DNA of 64,000 nucleotides, taken from NCBI GenBank assembly GCA_916613615.1, contig OU744732.1, forward strand, positions 56,318,727 through 56,382,726. Direction: 5' to 3'. A program made the translations under genes and the position numbers. This DNA comes from Steromphala cineraria. Taxonomy: Eukaryota > Mollusca > Gastropoda > Trochida > Trochidae. Every line of letters starts with the position of its first letter. The first letter of the stretch is position 1. Shown piece by piece: positions 1 through 11,262 of the stretch. Under the pieces are notes generated by a model. The model worked only from the letters and a program-made list of their open reading frames with translations. It was not told where the DNA came from and searched no databases.

Positions 1-1259
1 CATCTTACATCTAATAACCTGCAGGATAACTTTCAATCTGCCTATCGATCAGGACATGCCACAGAGACGGCGCTTCTTTGTGTTCATCATGACATTACCA
101 AGGCTCTTGACCACAAGTGTTCCATCATATTGGTGATGATAGACCAATCTGCTGCATTCGACCTCATCGATCATGACATACTGTTTCAGCGGCTTCATTA
201 CACCTATGGAATCTCAGACAAAGCACTTTCCTGGTTCAAATGCTACATACGCTGTAGAACCAAACAAATGGCAATAGGAACATCCCTGTCAATGGACAAG
301 CTCCTTGAATACGGTGTGCCACAAGGCTCAGTCCTTGGACCAGTCCTGTTCTGTCTGTACTCCAAAACCCATGAGTGAAATATGTCGGCAACACAACCTT
401 CCATACCATGTCTACGCAGATGACAAACAGATGTACAAAGTGATTCACCCATCTACTGATTGGATTTCAGCCACCAAGAACCTGGAAACATGTTTGAGTG
501 AGGTTGCAAGTTGGACAAGCTCAAACATGTTGAAGATCAACAAAGACAAGAGAGAGGGGATTGTTTTCAAGCCCAAGAGCCAGATCACGAAGGACATTGA
601 GTTGAATGTTGGAACCAGCACTATCCAAGCTACCGACTCTGTTAAGAATCTTGGAGTCCATTTCGACAGCACACTCTCAATGGCGAAACACGTGAATGCC
701 ATCAGCAAATCCTGTTTCAATCAAATAAGGAACATTGGAGCCATCAGGCCTTACATCACAGAGAAATGCTGCAAAATATTGGTACAATTCGTTGTCATTT
801 CACGCCTGGACTACGGAAATGCCCTCCTGTGTGGACTGCCCCAGTCGCTCCAATCTCGCCTCCAGAGAGTGCAGAACTGCGCTGCGCGGCTGATAACAAG
901 ATCAAGGAAAAGAAACCATATCACACCAATTTTGATGGACTTACATTGGTTGCCAGTACACATGAGATGTCAGCACAAAATCCTGACACATACATACAAG
1001 GCACTGCACGGCACAGGTCCAAGTTACCTCCAGGAGCTCATCACCCCATACCAACCATCTCAATCCCTCCGTTCTGAAACAGCTTCGCTCATCACCGTGC
1101 CAAAAACCAGAACTGTCAAATATGGCGACAGGCACTTTGACAAAATAGCTTCATCTGTTTGGAACAATCTACCAGCTACAATCAGAGACTCTGAATCATA
1201 TGCCGCATTCAAAAAAGGGCGTCAAGACTCACCTGTACAAGAAGGCTTATTCACTGTGA
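1..1259 (+). pseudogene. Reverse transcriptase of an L2/CR1-type LINE, 5'-truncated by the window and frameshifted
   Basis: Encodes the C-terminal half of a non-LTR retrotransposon reverse transcriptase, the enzyme that copies element RNA into DNA at a nicked target. Visible landmarks are FQSAYRSGHATETALL (from base 31), the palm Asp motif DQSAAFDLIDHDIL (about 139-180), GVPQGSVLGP (313-342) and the catalytic YADD box (413-424), followed by the thumb and the IRNIGAIRPYI and LDYGNALLCGLP blocks typical of L2/CR1-type elements. Bases 1-363 read in frame 1. An extra A in the A-run near 364-367 moves the reading to frame 2, and an extra base in the A/G run near 1211-1219 moves it again, after which the C-terminus ends at a TGA at 1257-1259. 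No endonuclease domain lies in the window. Two frameshifts make this a dead copy. The family call rests on motif wording and not on a search; another CR1-group clade is possible. Confidence 0.9.
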
Positions 1260-1330
1260 AGCGCCTTCGAGTGGCTTTTTGTTAAGCCATATAGGGCGCT
1301 ATACAAATTTTGTACATTATTTTAACTCGA
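1260..1330 (+). mobile_element. 3' tail of the same LINE
   Basis: Directly after the stop codon comes a short untranslated tail containing AGGGCGCTATACAAATTTTG and then a TTTTAA-rich end. A terminal GGCGCTATA(T/C)AAAT tail is characteristic of L2/CR1-type elements, whose 3' ends are short and lack a long poly-A. This supports a genuine 3' end near 1320-1330 followed by unrelated repeat DNA. Confidence 0.7.
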
Positions 1331-1484
1331 CCTTGTTGTTTGATAGGTTTCCTTTTCCTTGCATATACTTACGTTTACTCAGCTAACCAATGGCAAGTCG
1401 CCGGCAAAACTAGGGGCCATGTAATATCCTGCTCCTGCTTTGAACTTGATCACCGCTAGCGATCATATAAGTGAGACAATGTGA

Positions 1485-1560
1485 TCGGTCAGCTAACGAC
1501 TGGGTTCTGGCTGCATTAAACTGGTAAAAACATGTGAGGTACTGGTGTACGGTCAGAACT
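1485..1560 (+). repeat. Fragment shared with the Mutator-like MITE at 14628-15040
   Basis: The stretch around ACGACTGGGTTCTGGCTGC and the following AAACTGGT matches the interior of the 14.6-15.0 kb element near 14905-14935 in the same orientation. It has no recognisable ends here, so it is probably a remnant. The rest of 1560-2400 shows nothing I can name. Confidence 0.5.
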
Positions 1561-3673
1561 TGTGTAGTCGGTTTTATATCTCTGTAGAATTAATAGTATA
1601 ACAATATTGTAAAACAAACAAACATCTCGGCACAAACAGCTGACCGAATCAACCGGTGTGAACGCTAACTTTTGATGAGTTTGACTAATCACAGGGCTTG
1701 ATTCGGTCAAAGCCCTCCTTCTGGCAGCCATTTGGGCCGAGATGGATACTTTGAGCTGGAAAATGGGTTTTGTTCGATTTTCAGAAAATGGTATGTCCCC
1801 TGCTCCCTATGAAGAAGAACTCAGGTATGAAAACACAGGTAGGTACAGCTAGAAATCCAGTAAAGAATATATAAGCTTTATAGCAAGGTGTATTTGGCTA
1901 TGGCTATTTGGAAATTTAAATTATGAATCTTTTGAATACTTTTAAAGAACTGTTTTAGAGACTTTGAACTTTCACCTGTATAATCTTTAATACTCAGAGG
2001 CCTATAGTACATAGAATTTATCTTTAGATTGATGGACATAATAGAAGTCTTTAAGGTATGTTTATGTAGTACATTATAAAAGGAATAATGGGGATGTAGC
2101 TTGGCGATTTGTCGCCCAATGAATCATATGACGCCACCTGTCTTAATCTCTCCTTTATTCTGTTACCTGGGAGGGCCCACTTACTCTGGCGATAACTCTG
2201 ATAAGACGTTGACTTCGGGAGACTGATCTGCTTTCAAAGTCGTGAAACTCGAGTATATTTACCCTAAATTAAAATTGGGATATCAGTCCTGATGCTCTTT
2301 TTAATGGTAAGGCAGGCTCCCAGGTTGTGAAGAGTGCATACGGTAAAAGAATGTCTACGTTATTAAGTATTTCTTTAGAAACTGAGATTTTTTTGTCGTA
2401 ATCTATTGAAACAACATTCATAGAATCCTATTAATATTTGTAACACGAAACGTCACAATTTACATGTCATTAAATAATTACCATTATAACATACATACTC
2501 ATAAAACATATGGATCGATTATGCAATTATTCCATGCTGGTGACCCGTTATTGCAATAAATTTCATCTTAATCTACTAAAGTCGGTGTTTGAAAATCAGT
2601 GCTTTGCAAAAAAAAAATCACTAACATGATATTTAAAAAAGTGAGAATGTTACACAATTATGAAAGAAACAATAACCTTGACTTTCATGTAGTGAGATAT
2701 CAATTATGATATATCTGACATTTACATCTACTTGAAATACGTTATTGCCTCTGTGATATCGTGTGATGATGTATAAATGCAATTCCAGTTTAAGCATCTT
2801 TTTCTTAATATCATATTCTTCTTATTTCTTACTGGTTTAATGTAGATATCGACATTTATGGAATCTCGAATGTCACTCTTCAAGCAAAGTAACATTTAAT
2901 TTCATTTGATGAAACATATACATTCCCTGAGATATTTTTATGCATAAGAGATTTTTAAAGTAAGATTACTATTTGCAAAAGGAGAACTAAAAGTAATGAT
3001 TTAATATCTGTTTAAGTTACACAATGTATATGTTTCATAGCATTCACAAAAAAAAAATTCTGTCATAATCTTTAAAGCAACTGGTGTTTATTTTTATTAT
3101 TATGCCACTGATGCTATAAAAAACAAATTTACCGACATGCTTTGGTAAAAATTCGTATGAGGAGAAAATAAGAAATTTGTAAAGTTTTTAAATGGCATTC
3201 ACATACTTGAAACTTAATTCAAAAGATGAATAATAACGTTAACAATAAATAAATAAAGTGAAAAACTCTTAGGTAACGTGCCATCAGGATTTTGGCATTT
3301 TCTCCAAAGCTGCATCAAAATGCACCTTTTAAAATAGTTTGTATCTTTATACTTGCACAAACAAATCCTTACGTGCACATAGACTAGTTAGAGCAAAATC
3401 TTTAAACAGGTTTTTCATGACATTTTCAAATTCGAAATACTCTTAGTGCATCAAACTTTCAAAGTTTGCAATTTTCAAAAGAACACAAAACCTGACAAAC
3501 GAATAAGTTTTACATAAGAGTTAGACATTAACAAAACAAACAGTCCTTGTCTGTCACAAAGAAGTGTCACACATTCATTATGAGTTGCAAAAGTTGCATG
3601 AGTTGACTCCCTACCCTTACTTAAAACAGCTTGTGGTGACATGCACTTATTCGAAGTCAAGCTATTGACATGA

Positions 3674-4000
3674 GGTGAGGTGAGGTGAGGTGAGGTGATG
3701 TGGGCTTTATCGCCGCTTACAAGAGTATTTCACTTACATCGCAGCTGCTAGTATTATTGCAGGGAGAAAGTCTGCAACACTGTTGTGGCTATGAATTGCG
3801 GTGAAACCTGCTACCATCGGCTGGAACTAGCAACCATGGGTGGTACTGCACTGAAATTCAGTGTAGCATTGCACCCAAACCTGACTGCGTGTAGAACAGT
3901 TCTCTCCTGCAGACAAAGTTGCCGAGCCCCTGGCAGGATTCGAACCACGGACCTCCTGATCCGAAGCCGACCGCGCTAACTACTGCGCTATCCCGCCCCT
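3674..4000 (-). mobile_element. tRNA-derived SINE with flanking target-site duplication
   Basis: On the minus strand the element starts at 4000 with a tRNA-like head. An A box, TAGCGCAGTAGTTAGCGC, lies at 3973-3990 and a perfect B box, GGTTCGAATCC, at 3937-3947, about 50 bases apart as in RNA polymerase III promoters. The body runs to about 3723 and the 3' tail is a five-base tandem repeat (CACCT/AGGTG) at 3671-3697. Flanking ATTGACATGA (3664-3673) and ATTTACATGA (4001-4010) look like a 10-bp target-site duplication with one mismatch. It sits inside copy 1 of the long repeat and is absent from the same place in copy 3, so it inserted later. The body without the head recurs at 29324-29514. Confidence 0.8.
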
Positions 4001-4645
4001 ATTTACATGAACATAACGTTTTTGATACCTATCACACCATGTGTCTCATGAATCCCATTGTCGTTGTTTTTTTTTATCAAAATTTGCTTTATATAAAAAT
4101 TCAACTCAACAGGAACCAGCATTGTGTCATATACATGTAACTTACAAAATATGTCAATAGTAAAATAAAAACACCGCATGACAATGTCTTTCTAAAAAGA
4201 TTTTGCTGGATTTTTATATATAATGTAGACAACATGTACGTTACTAATGATGTTTTGGACATACGGTTACATGGTAAATGGCCTCGTGAATTCTTGCAAG
4301 GGTATAGTGAACACTTTGGCAATCCAGTAATGGCTACATATCTAGTAATGTGTTTTTTTATTGATATTTACAGAAATGTAAGATAATACCTTATTGTATA
4401 TTCTCTAGAATTTACAAGTCCATAAGAGCTAAAAAGAATGGTGTGAATACATTGTTGCTAATTTTGATGCTTACATTTAATATGTCATCTGATTGTCTTT
4501 TGATCGTCATAGACGGTCATATTTGATTGTACACAAAAGAAAATAAATCAAAATTTTACAAGAATTGCTTTCCTCTCCAACATAAGAGTAGGAACTGATT
4601 ATAATCGACTTGGTACAAAATGAACTGTATGATTTGCATTGATAG

Positions 4646-4820
4646 AGACAAAGGAATTTCTATGGATAAACAACGTTACGGTAGTGACGATTCGTACGAC
4701 GATCATTATAATATTTGAATAGGGTAAACTCGCGTCTGTGAAAAAAAGGGAAATTTTAATCCTAAGAAACGTCACTACTTCCAATAAAGAAATGTTTCAT
4801 CCATAGAATTTCCTTTGTCT
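4646..4820. repeat. Imperfect inverted repeat
   Basis: AGACAAAGGAATTTCTATGG (4646-4665) is matched in reverse complement, with minor differences, at 4798-4820. The arms are about 22 bp with roughly 130 bp between them. It may be a small foldback remnant or chance within the long repeat. Confidence 0.4.
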
Positions 4821-5161
4821 TCATTGGCATAACATCTTCGAGACTAATTAAATTATTTTTTTTTTTCTTCTTGAGCATAAAGCAAAATGTCACTACACAT
4901 AATACCACCCTTAGATGGCACAGTGTACAGTATATGTTAATAATTACTGCAGCCATGTTCTGATGCTTCTTATGTCCTCACATCTCCAGATCTATCATAT
5001 AAAGTTACTAGAATATAGCCTTTGTAAATTGTGTATGAATATGTTCTAAATGTAATGAAATAGTATAATGAACATTGCATCACCTGGATACTAGAGTTGT
5101 TTAAATTAAACGTATGAATTGAGATATTGCTGGCAAAATATTTTTTTAACATCCGCAGTTG

Positions 5162-5571
5162 ATGTGTTTTTATTGTTTTGACAAGTTTCCTATCTACACT
5201 ATACAGCAAAAACGATTGATGCTACATGTATTAAAGCCAAATTTTCTGACATGCTTTGGTACAAAATCACATGAGATGTTATGAAGATATTTGTTTTTTC
5301 TAAAGGCACTTACAGACTTGGAACTTGCTTCAAAAGATACGCAATAACAATAAAGCAAGAGAGTAAAAGATAAAAAAAACACGGAGTTGCCTTGAAACGT
5401 CGTATGCAAATACAATAAAGAAGTTGTAATCCATCCTACTCTTTGTCATAATACTAGAGCTGTTTATATTAAACGTGTGATTTGAGATATTGGTAGTAAA
5501 GGTTTTTTTAAACATCACTAGTTGATCACATACATTTATATATAATAACTGAAACGCATCGTTATCATTTG
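5162..5571 (+). repeat. 410-bp near-identical duplicate, copy A (pairs with 13615-14024)
   Basis: Identical to 13615-14024 (constant offset 8453) except for two substitutions that I can see, at 5551 and 5560, both close to the right edge. Outside the block the two long-repeat copies diverge at once. The identical short open frames seen here and in the partner are a consequence of the duplication and not evidence for a gene. Confidence 0.95.
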
Positions 5572-6003
5572 AGGGCTTTGAAACAAACAGTAATAAGATC
5601 CAAAACCTTGCTTTAGAGAACAAAAAGGAAGTCTGAACCTCAAACCATTATTCTATAATTAAATACGACCATAGCTGTATCAAACGTAACGACCCTGCAA
5701 ATCAGTAAGTAGAAAATTCCCGAGACAGGGCAAGTCACAAGATGCAAATACATTTAATTCACCACACTTAATTAGCCTAATCTATTCTGGCTGTTTCACT
5801 AATGAAGAGAAATAAGGACAGAACAGAATATATTTTGTCTGAAGGTTTTGTCACCAGTCTCAATTTAGACCAACTGCGAGAAACACAATAGAGGTGAAAA
5901 GTGTAAAATACTCTCGTTTCAAAATCTAGGGAATACTGCTTCTGATATATTAAGAAAGTGATCAACATAACCAGGAATAGGTTTCCACTGCAGATTTCCT
6001 TTT

Positions 6004-7180
6004 TAGCTCATCTGGCCTGTAAGGCCCGATGGGCATATGGCATGGCATGGTGTCCGGCGTCCGTCCGTCCATCCGTCCGTAAACTTTGTGGAATTTCGAC
6101 TTCTTCTCCAGAACCATAAGGCCTAGAAACCTAAAACTTTGTGTACATACTCCTTGGCTAGTGAGGATTAAAAATTGTAGCTTTGGTGGCCCTGTGACCC
6201 CTAATAAGGGCCACAGGGGCCACACCCTAAAAACCTATTTTGATCTTCTTTCCCAGAACCATGAGGCCAAGAAAGCTAAAACTTTGTGTACAGACTCCTT
6301 GACTAGTAAGGATTATAAATTGTAGCTTTGGTGGCCCTGTGACCCCTAATAAGGGCCACAGGGGCCGCGCCCTAAAAACCTATTTTCATCTTCTTCTCCA
6401 GAACCATGAGGCCTAGAAAGCTGAAATTGTGTTTACAGACTCCTTGACTAGTGAGCATTTTGAATTATAGCTTTGATGGCCCTGTGACCCCTAATAAGAG
6501 CCACAGGGACCAAGCCCTAAAAACCTATTTTCATCTTCTTCTCCAGAACCATGAGGCCTAGAAAGCTGAAACTTTGTGTACAGACTCCTTGACTAGTGAG
6601 GATTTTAAACTGAAGCTTTGGTAGCCCTGTGGTGCCTAATAAGGGCCCCAGGGACCACACCCTAAAAACTTATTTTCATCTTTGTTCTGTCGAAAACAGG
6701 TAATCCTGGCCATGGTATGGCTTCTTAAGGGGTAAAACACTGCAAAGTAAAGAAAATACCCAAATTAGGAAAATATTACACTTAAAATAGCATAATCAAA
6801 GATCAAAGAGTTAAAAACTACCAACAGAAGTCACAAGTATCAAGTTTAAGAGATATTTTATGTGTGCTTCCCTAGAAAATTTCTGACAAGAAAAGGTTTA
6901 CTGTTGAAAGATTATATTTTAAGGCAGCTTCAATCAATGTCAAGTGTCTACACAAGTATGGCGAAATAAGTCTTCACATAAAGAACACAATGGGCTTACA
7001 TTGCAAACTAAGTTTACAGTTAAAATATAATCCCAATATCCTGATATGAAATATTTCCATTTCTGTATTGATTACAGGTATCTGAAATCACATCACATAT
7101 AGTTTAGAATTTGAGACTTTGTGGCCAGCGCAAAATTAAATATGAAGCCTGATGAGCTACAGAGCCAATGGCTGTATTTT
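6004..7180 (+). mobile_element. Helentron/pearl-like non-autonomous element with four 145-bp tandem units
   Basis: Starts with TAGCTCATCTGGCC, which forms a foldback with AAGGCCCGATGGGC just downstream, followed by a CCGTCC-rich simple repeat (6056-6080). Four tandem units of exactly 145 bp follow (anchor GAACC at 6111, 6256, 6401, 6546). A unique segment then runs to GATGAGCTACAGAGCCAATGGCTGTATTTTTA (two blocks, 7151-7181), whose GAGCCAATGGCT part can form a 3' hairpin. Copy 3 of the long repeat has an uninterrupted site here (near 22885), which gives approximate boundaries. Foldback ends plus SSR plus about 150-bp tandem core is the plan described for molluscan pearl elements and other Helentron-associated elements; membership is inferred. 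No protein is encoded. Confidence 0.65.
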
Positions 7181-9124
7181 TACAAACCTTGCTTGACAAA
7201 AATTAGAAGCTTCATTAAACTAAGATCATATATTAATCAGTCTTCATTTCAAAACAAAATGTTTTCTATGTATATTAGCCCGAAGGTAATTTCCTGATTT
7301 CCCTTATGAATAACAAAAGTTTGGGAAAGGAATGTTGCTGTCTGTTCAAACCTTGAACAAATGAATGATAACACAAGGAATTCCCAAGAAAATGGAAAAA
7401 GAGTGTTATAATTTAGCAATGAAACAAAGTAAATTATTTTTGCCTTTATTAGGATACATATTACAAAAATAATTCAAGTGTTGAAACGCTATAGTCTTGC
7501 TTAATTTTCTATGTTAACGTATTTGCTGTTTCTATGTAATGATCGCCCCTGAAAACTGTATTAAATGATGAAAAATGTGATTTTAAAGTATTAGATGGTT
7601 AAGTCACTACGGCAAAATCCTCACCATTACATCAAGAGTAATAAATGCATGAAACTTTTAAGACGAATAGAACACTCTACATTAAGGAGGTGCAAACTGT
7701 ATATCTCATGGTTGACAAAATAGATGGCTGCTTTACTATCCGTCTAATGATGATTTGGTGCCATGAAACATCAATCCTGTGCGACTAACCATATAGAGGA
7801 CAAAAGGGTTTTTATTTCTCTCTGTATATGGACTTTTGTTTCGTATGTTTCAGATTGCTAGAAAATTGTAATTATACAAAACAAATTTCCCTTTTGGGAC
7901 AATAAAGATTATCTATTGAACAATACTCTCAAAATGACACATTCTAAAACAAGTGAGTTTTGAATGCTGTTTAGTTTATTTGGGTCAATAGACTTATGTG
8001 CTCCCTAATGACTTATAGAATGTAAAACATTGTTTATACATACAATGATAAGACATTTGATTCATCATAATTATCAGTAATAGTATGATGTGACAACGCC
8101 AATAATCACTCTCCAACAGCAAAGGTCTATTGATGTTCCAATATGTCATCAATTGGGGTGTGAAGGATTTATAAACTAGAACATCAGATAAAAGAAATAA
8201 AGCCATAGCAAATAACATTTTGAAGATGAATTTGTTATGCATCATGGTATAAGAGATTATTTCAAGGAACGTTAAAATATATGCAGTTGTAAAATGCAGC
8301 TAAAATTTCCTGATGAAACAATAACTAAATGACATTAAAATAGATTGTACAAAATGATTAAGAGTTTAATATTATTATTTCATGTCAAACTGTTTTAAGC
8401 AGATGTCAAACTAAACACGATAAATGTTTGGAACAATCTGCAATGACACCATCTATATACGAAAATACTCCAAAGGCAGTGTAATATTTCTATTGAAATA
8501 ACACTATTGGATGATGATATGCGTAAATTGTCCATGAACCTACATAGAATGCAACAATGAAATAAATGAATAAAACCTCACTGGGAATATGACTTACATC
8601 TCACCATATACATTTGTACATCTTCCGCTAATAATAACCTCCTAAAGTCTAATGTACTTTATATAATGTATTGATTGTTACTCGTTATCATCTGAAGTAT
8701 CAAACAAAAGTGATCGATAAACATGTAAGATATCCTTGAAATACGAAACAATGTATCGTGTAGACAGGCTACACATTCACTTGAAGTGTTGAAGTGAATT
8801 CATAAAGGCAATCTTATCCCTTTGATGGATGGATATGAACGGAACTTGCTTACTTGGGCCAACCTCTGGTAATTCATTATTCTTGACAGGGTGGACTGAT
8901 TCAGATTTCCTCCAATAATGAAACACACAAAAAACTTGAGTCAATTTTTTTCTTCTTTAATAAAGTCTCCAAAATCAGATTGGATTTTTTTTTTAAATGA
9001 GGAGCAAATAATTATCGCATACAGTGTTGATACATAAGTCCATAATTCAAAGATGTTGGTGCACTTACGTTGTAACTCTGAAGCCTTTTGCGCTGTGGCA
9101 CGTGGTCCTGTGAATGGTTCAGTC

Positions 9125-10111
9125 CATTCTCGATAATTCAGAGTTTACGTTCTGATGACATCTCCACTAACCTCTGAGCTCAATGCGATTCATAAATTAC
9201 CTCCCCTTTGTGGCATTACCGTCTTTCATTAGCCAATCAGATAGACCTGTAGTCAGAGTTAGAAATAGGAAAGAGATCATATAGGCAGATAAACGGTGAG
9301 CAAGTAAGTTGGGGTTTAACATACAATCAGCATTTGTTTTAGCTATTTAACATGTGGATGTTTCCATCCAAAAGCTGGATAGAAAGAAGTTCGACAGGAT
9401 GAGAGAACAGATGAAAAAGAGGGATAGAAAGCAGGTTTTAGAACGACACAAATTTGGTCTGGTTTCTTCCAATTGACCATTAAAGCTGTGGTGACCCTAC
9501 CAGGAGCATGCATATGCGAGCTCCATTGGTCGTCGAAGCACACACGTCCCCACACAGCAATAAATGTTTAAGTCAAGTGAGATGGCATATTAAGTCAAAA
9601 ACATTCCATAATACATGAAGATACTAAATCTACCTACCATCGGTTATTCATGCAAAACTTGTGTTGTAAGTTCCTTACACAGTTTGTTTTTCTAGATGGC
9701 AGCACATACGTGTCAGCTGGAAAATTGCTGACAGCACGTTAAACCCCAACCCACTCACTCTTTCATAAATAAATTCAAAGGCCATGCGATAACAATTTTA
9801 CAGTCCAGAGGTATTCTCCTGACGAGAACTGGGAATGCTAGGTAACAATCGACATAACCCATCCGTTTTGTTAGACAAAAACACAGTATCGAAATCTATC
9901 TCTTTCGATGTATTTCGATTTCTGTATATCCACGAAGCGGGGGTGTGACATAAAAAGAAGCCATGCGATTGGCACGCTGCTGGCAGCGTAGATACCTCAT
10001 TGGACGATATGCCACTAAGGGGAGATAATTTATTAATCGCATTGAGCCCATATTGGTTCCAGAGGTTAGTGGAGATAGTATCGGAATGTAAACTCTGGAT
10101 TATCGAGAATG
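9125..10111. mobile_element. Non-autonomous TIR element with about 95-bp terminal inverted repeats
   Basis: The left arm (9125-9217, starting ATTCTCGATAATTCAGAG) is matched in reverse complement by the right arm (10009-10110, ending TTATCGAGAAT), with few differences and a 13-bp insert in the right arm. The corresponding place in copy 3 of the long repeat (near 19070) runs straight from one flank to the other, so this is an insertion of about 1 kb. No transposase fragment is visible inside. A clear target-site duplication could not be defined. A second inverted pair lies nested inside it. Confidence 0.7.
9295..9765. mobile_element. Nested element bounded by inverted GTTGGGGTTTAAC
   Basis: GTTGGGGTTTAAC at 9308-9320 is perfectly matched in reverse complement at 9738-9750, with similar GTGAG/CTCAC-rich flanks. 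About 220 bp of its left half recurs in inverted orientation at 32105-32335. It is either a separate small transposon inside the 9125-10111 element or that element's sub-terminal repeats. No coding sequence. Confidence 0.55.
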
Positions 10112-10369
10112 TGCTCGATCTGGCGCTATCAGAATATTTCAGCAACAACGGGCGCAGTTCGCTGGATGAGTGGGTTGGGCAAGAGACTTGTGGTGTCAAC
10201 TTGGGCAAGAGATCTTATTCAAAATTCAGCAGGACATTGGTACCTGGTAAAGTGTTGTGCAGGTTCTAGCAAAAAAAAAATGCCAGTTTGGGTTAGACCA
10301 GGGGTAATAATGTTGGTAGTGCCTTGCGCATGCACTGTTGAATGGAAATTTGCACCTAGTAGATTACCA

Positions 10370-11262
10370 TTATTTTCGTTGGTCGGGGTATCTAGTAATA
10401 CCAACGATTCCGTCTGTGTGTCTGTGTGGGTGTGTGTGTGTGTGTGTGTGTGTGTGTCCGAGGACATTTTTTGTCCGATTAATTTCAAATTTTGCACATG
10501 TCTTCTACCCTACTAGGAGGGGTGCAGTGCGAAGTTACAGCAAATTTCGATAACATTTGAATTTTTTATTAATTTTTTACTAATTTCCATGTTTTGAACT
10601 TAAGTCATTTTCCAATATCAGATTTGTCCGACCTATTACAGGAAAACTGTTTGACCCATTAATTTCAAATTTTGCACATGTCTTCTACCCTACTAGGAGG
10701 GGTGCGTAGCGAAATTGCAATAATTTTCAATGATATTTCAATTTTTTACAAATTTCCATGTTTTGAACATAGTCATTTTCCAATATCAGATTTGTCCAAC
10801 CTATTACGGGAAAACTATTCATCCGATTGATTTCGAATTTTGCACATGTCTTCTACTCTACTAGGAGGGGTGCGTAGCGAAATTGCAATAAATTTCAATG
10901 ATATTTCAATTTTTTTACAAATTTCCATGTTTGGACATAGTCATTTTCCAATATCAGATTTGTCCAACCTATTACGGGAAAAACTTTTCATCGGGAAAAA
11001 CTTTTCATCGGATTCTTTTCACATTTTGCATGTGTCTTCTTCCCTACTAGGAGCGGTGCAGTGCCAAATCAAAACTAAAATTGATAAGGGTTTTTTGTGT
11101 GTTTTTTTTTTTACAAAGTTCCATTTTTTTATTAGTCATTTTTCTCAATTTCTCTTGGGGGTCAAATGCTGTGCAAGGGATGACTACATTGAAAGTAAAA
11201 AATAATTCAGTTTGTCAGGGATGCACTAGTGAGCCACGCTCACTTTTTTGCTTGTAATATTA
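10370..11262 (+). mobile_element. Tandem-repeat cassette with 3' hairpin (Helentron/pearl-like)
   Basis: Begins with a foldback (CGTTGGT ... ACCAACG, 10378-10406) and a GT-rich microsatellite, followed by four imperfect units of 168-186 bp marked by TTTGCACATGTCTTCTAC (10491, 10671, 10839, and a degenerate one at 11025). It ends with the hairpin GTGAGCCACGCTCAC (11229-11243) and TTTTTTGCTTGTAAT. The same hairpin and TTGYYTTGTAAT end close the cassette at 40890-41640. Copy 3 of the long repeat has an empty site (near 18735). The open frames inside are by-products of the repeats. Confidence 0.65.
10414..10458 (+). repeat. (GT)n microsatellite
   Basis: Interrupted GTCTGTGTG followed by a pure GT run of about 30 bases. 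It occupies the position that a GTCC-type simple repeat holds in the related cassettes at 6 kb and 41 kb. Confidence 0.95.

Noticed and set aside
766..1077. 103-codon frame in another phase of the LINE
   Set aside because: Shadow of the reverse transcriptase reading frame.
9798..10208. 136-codon minus-strand frame
   Set aside because: It crosses the terminal repeat of the 9125-10111 element into the long repeat, is not conserved in copy 3 and shows no domain.
10000..10553. Overlapping open frames of 70-135 codons on both strands
   Set aside because: They run across a transposon end, a GT microsatellite and tandem repeats; no protein family is recognisable.
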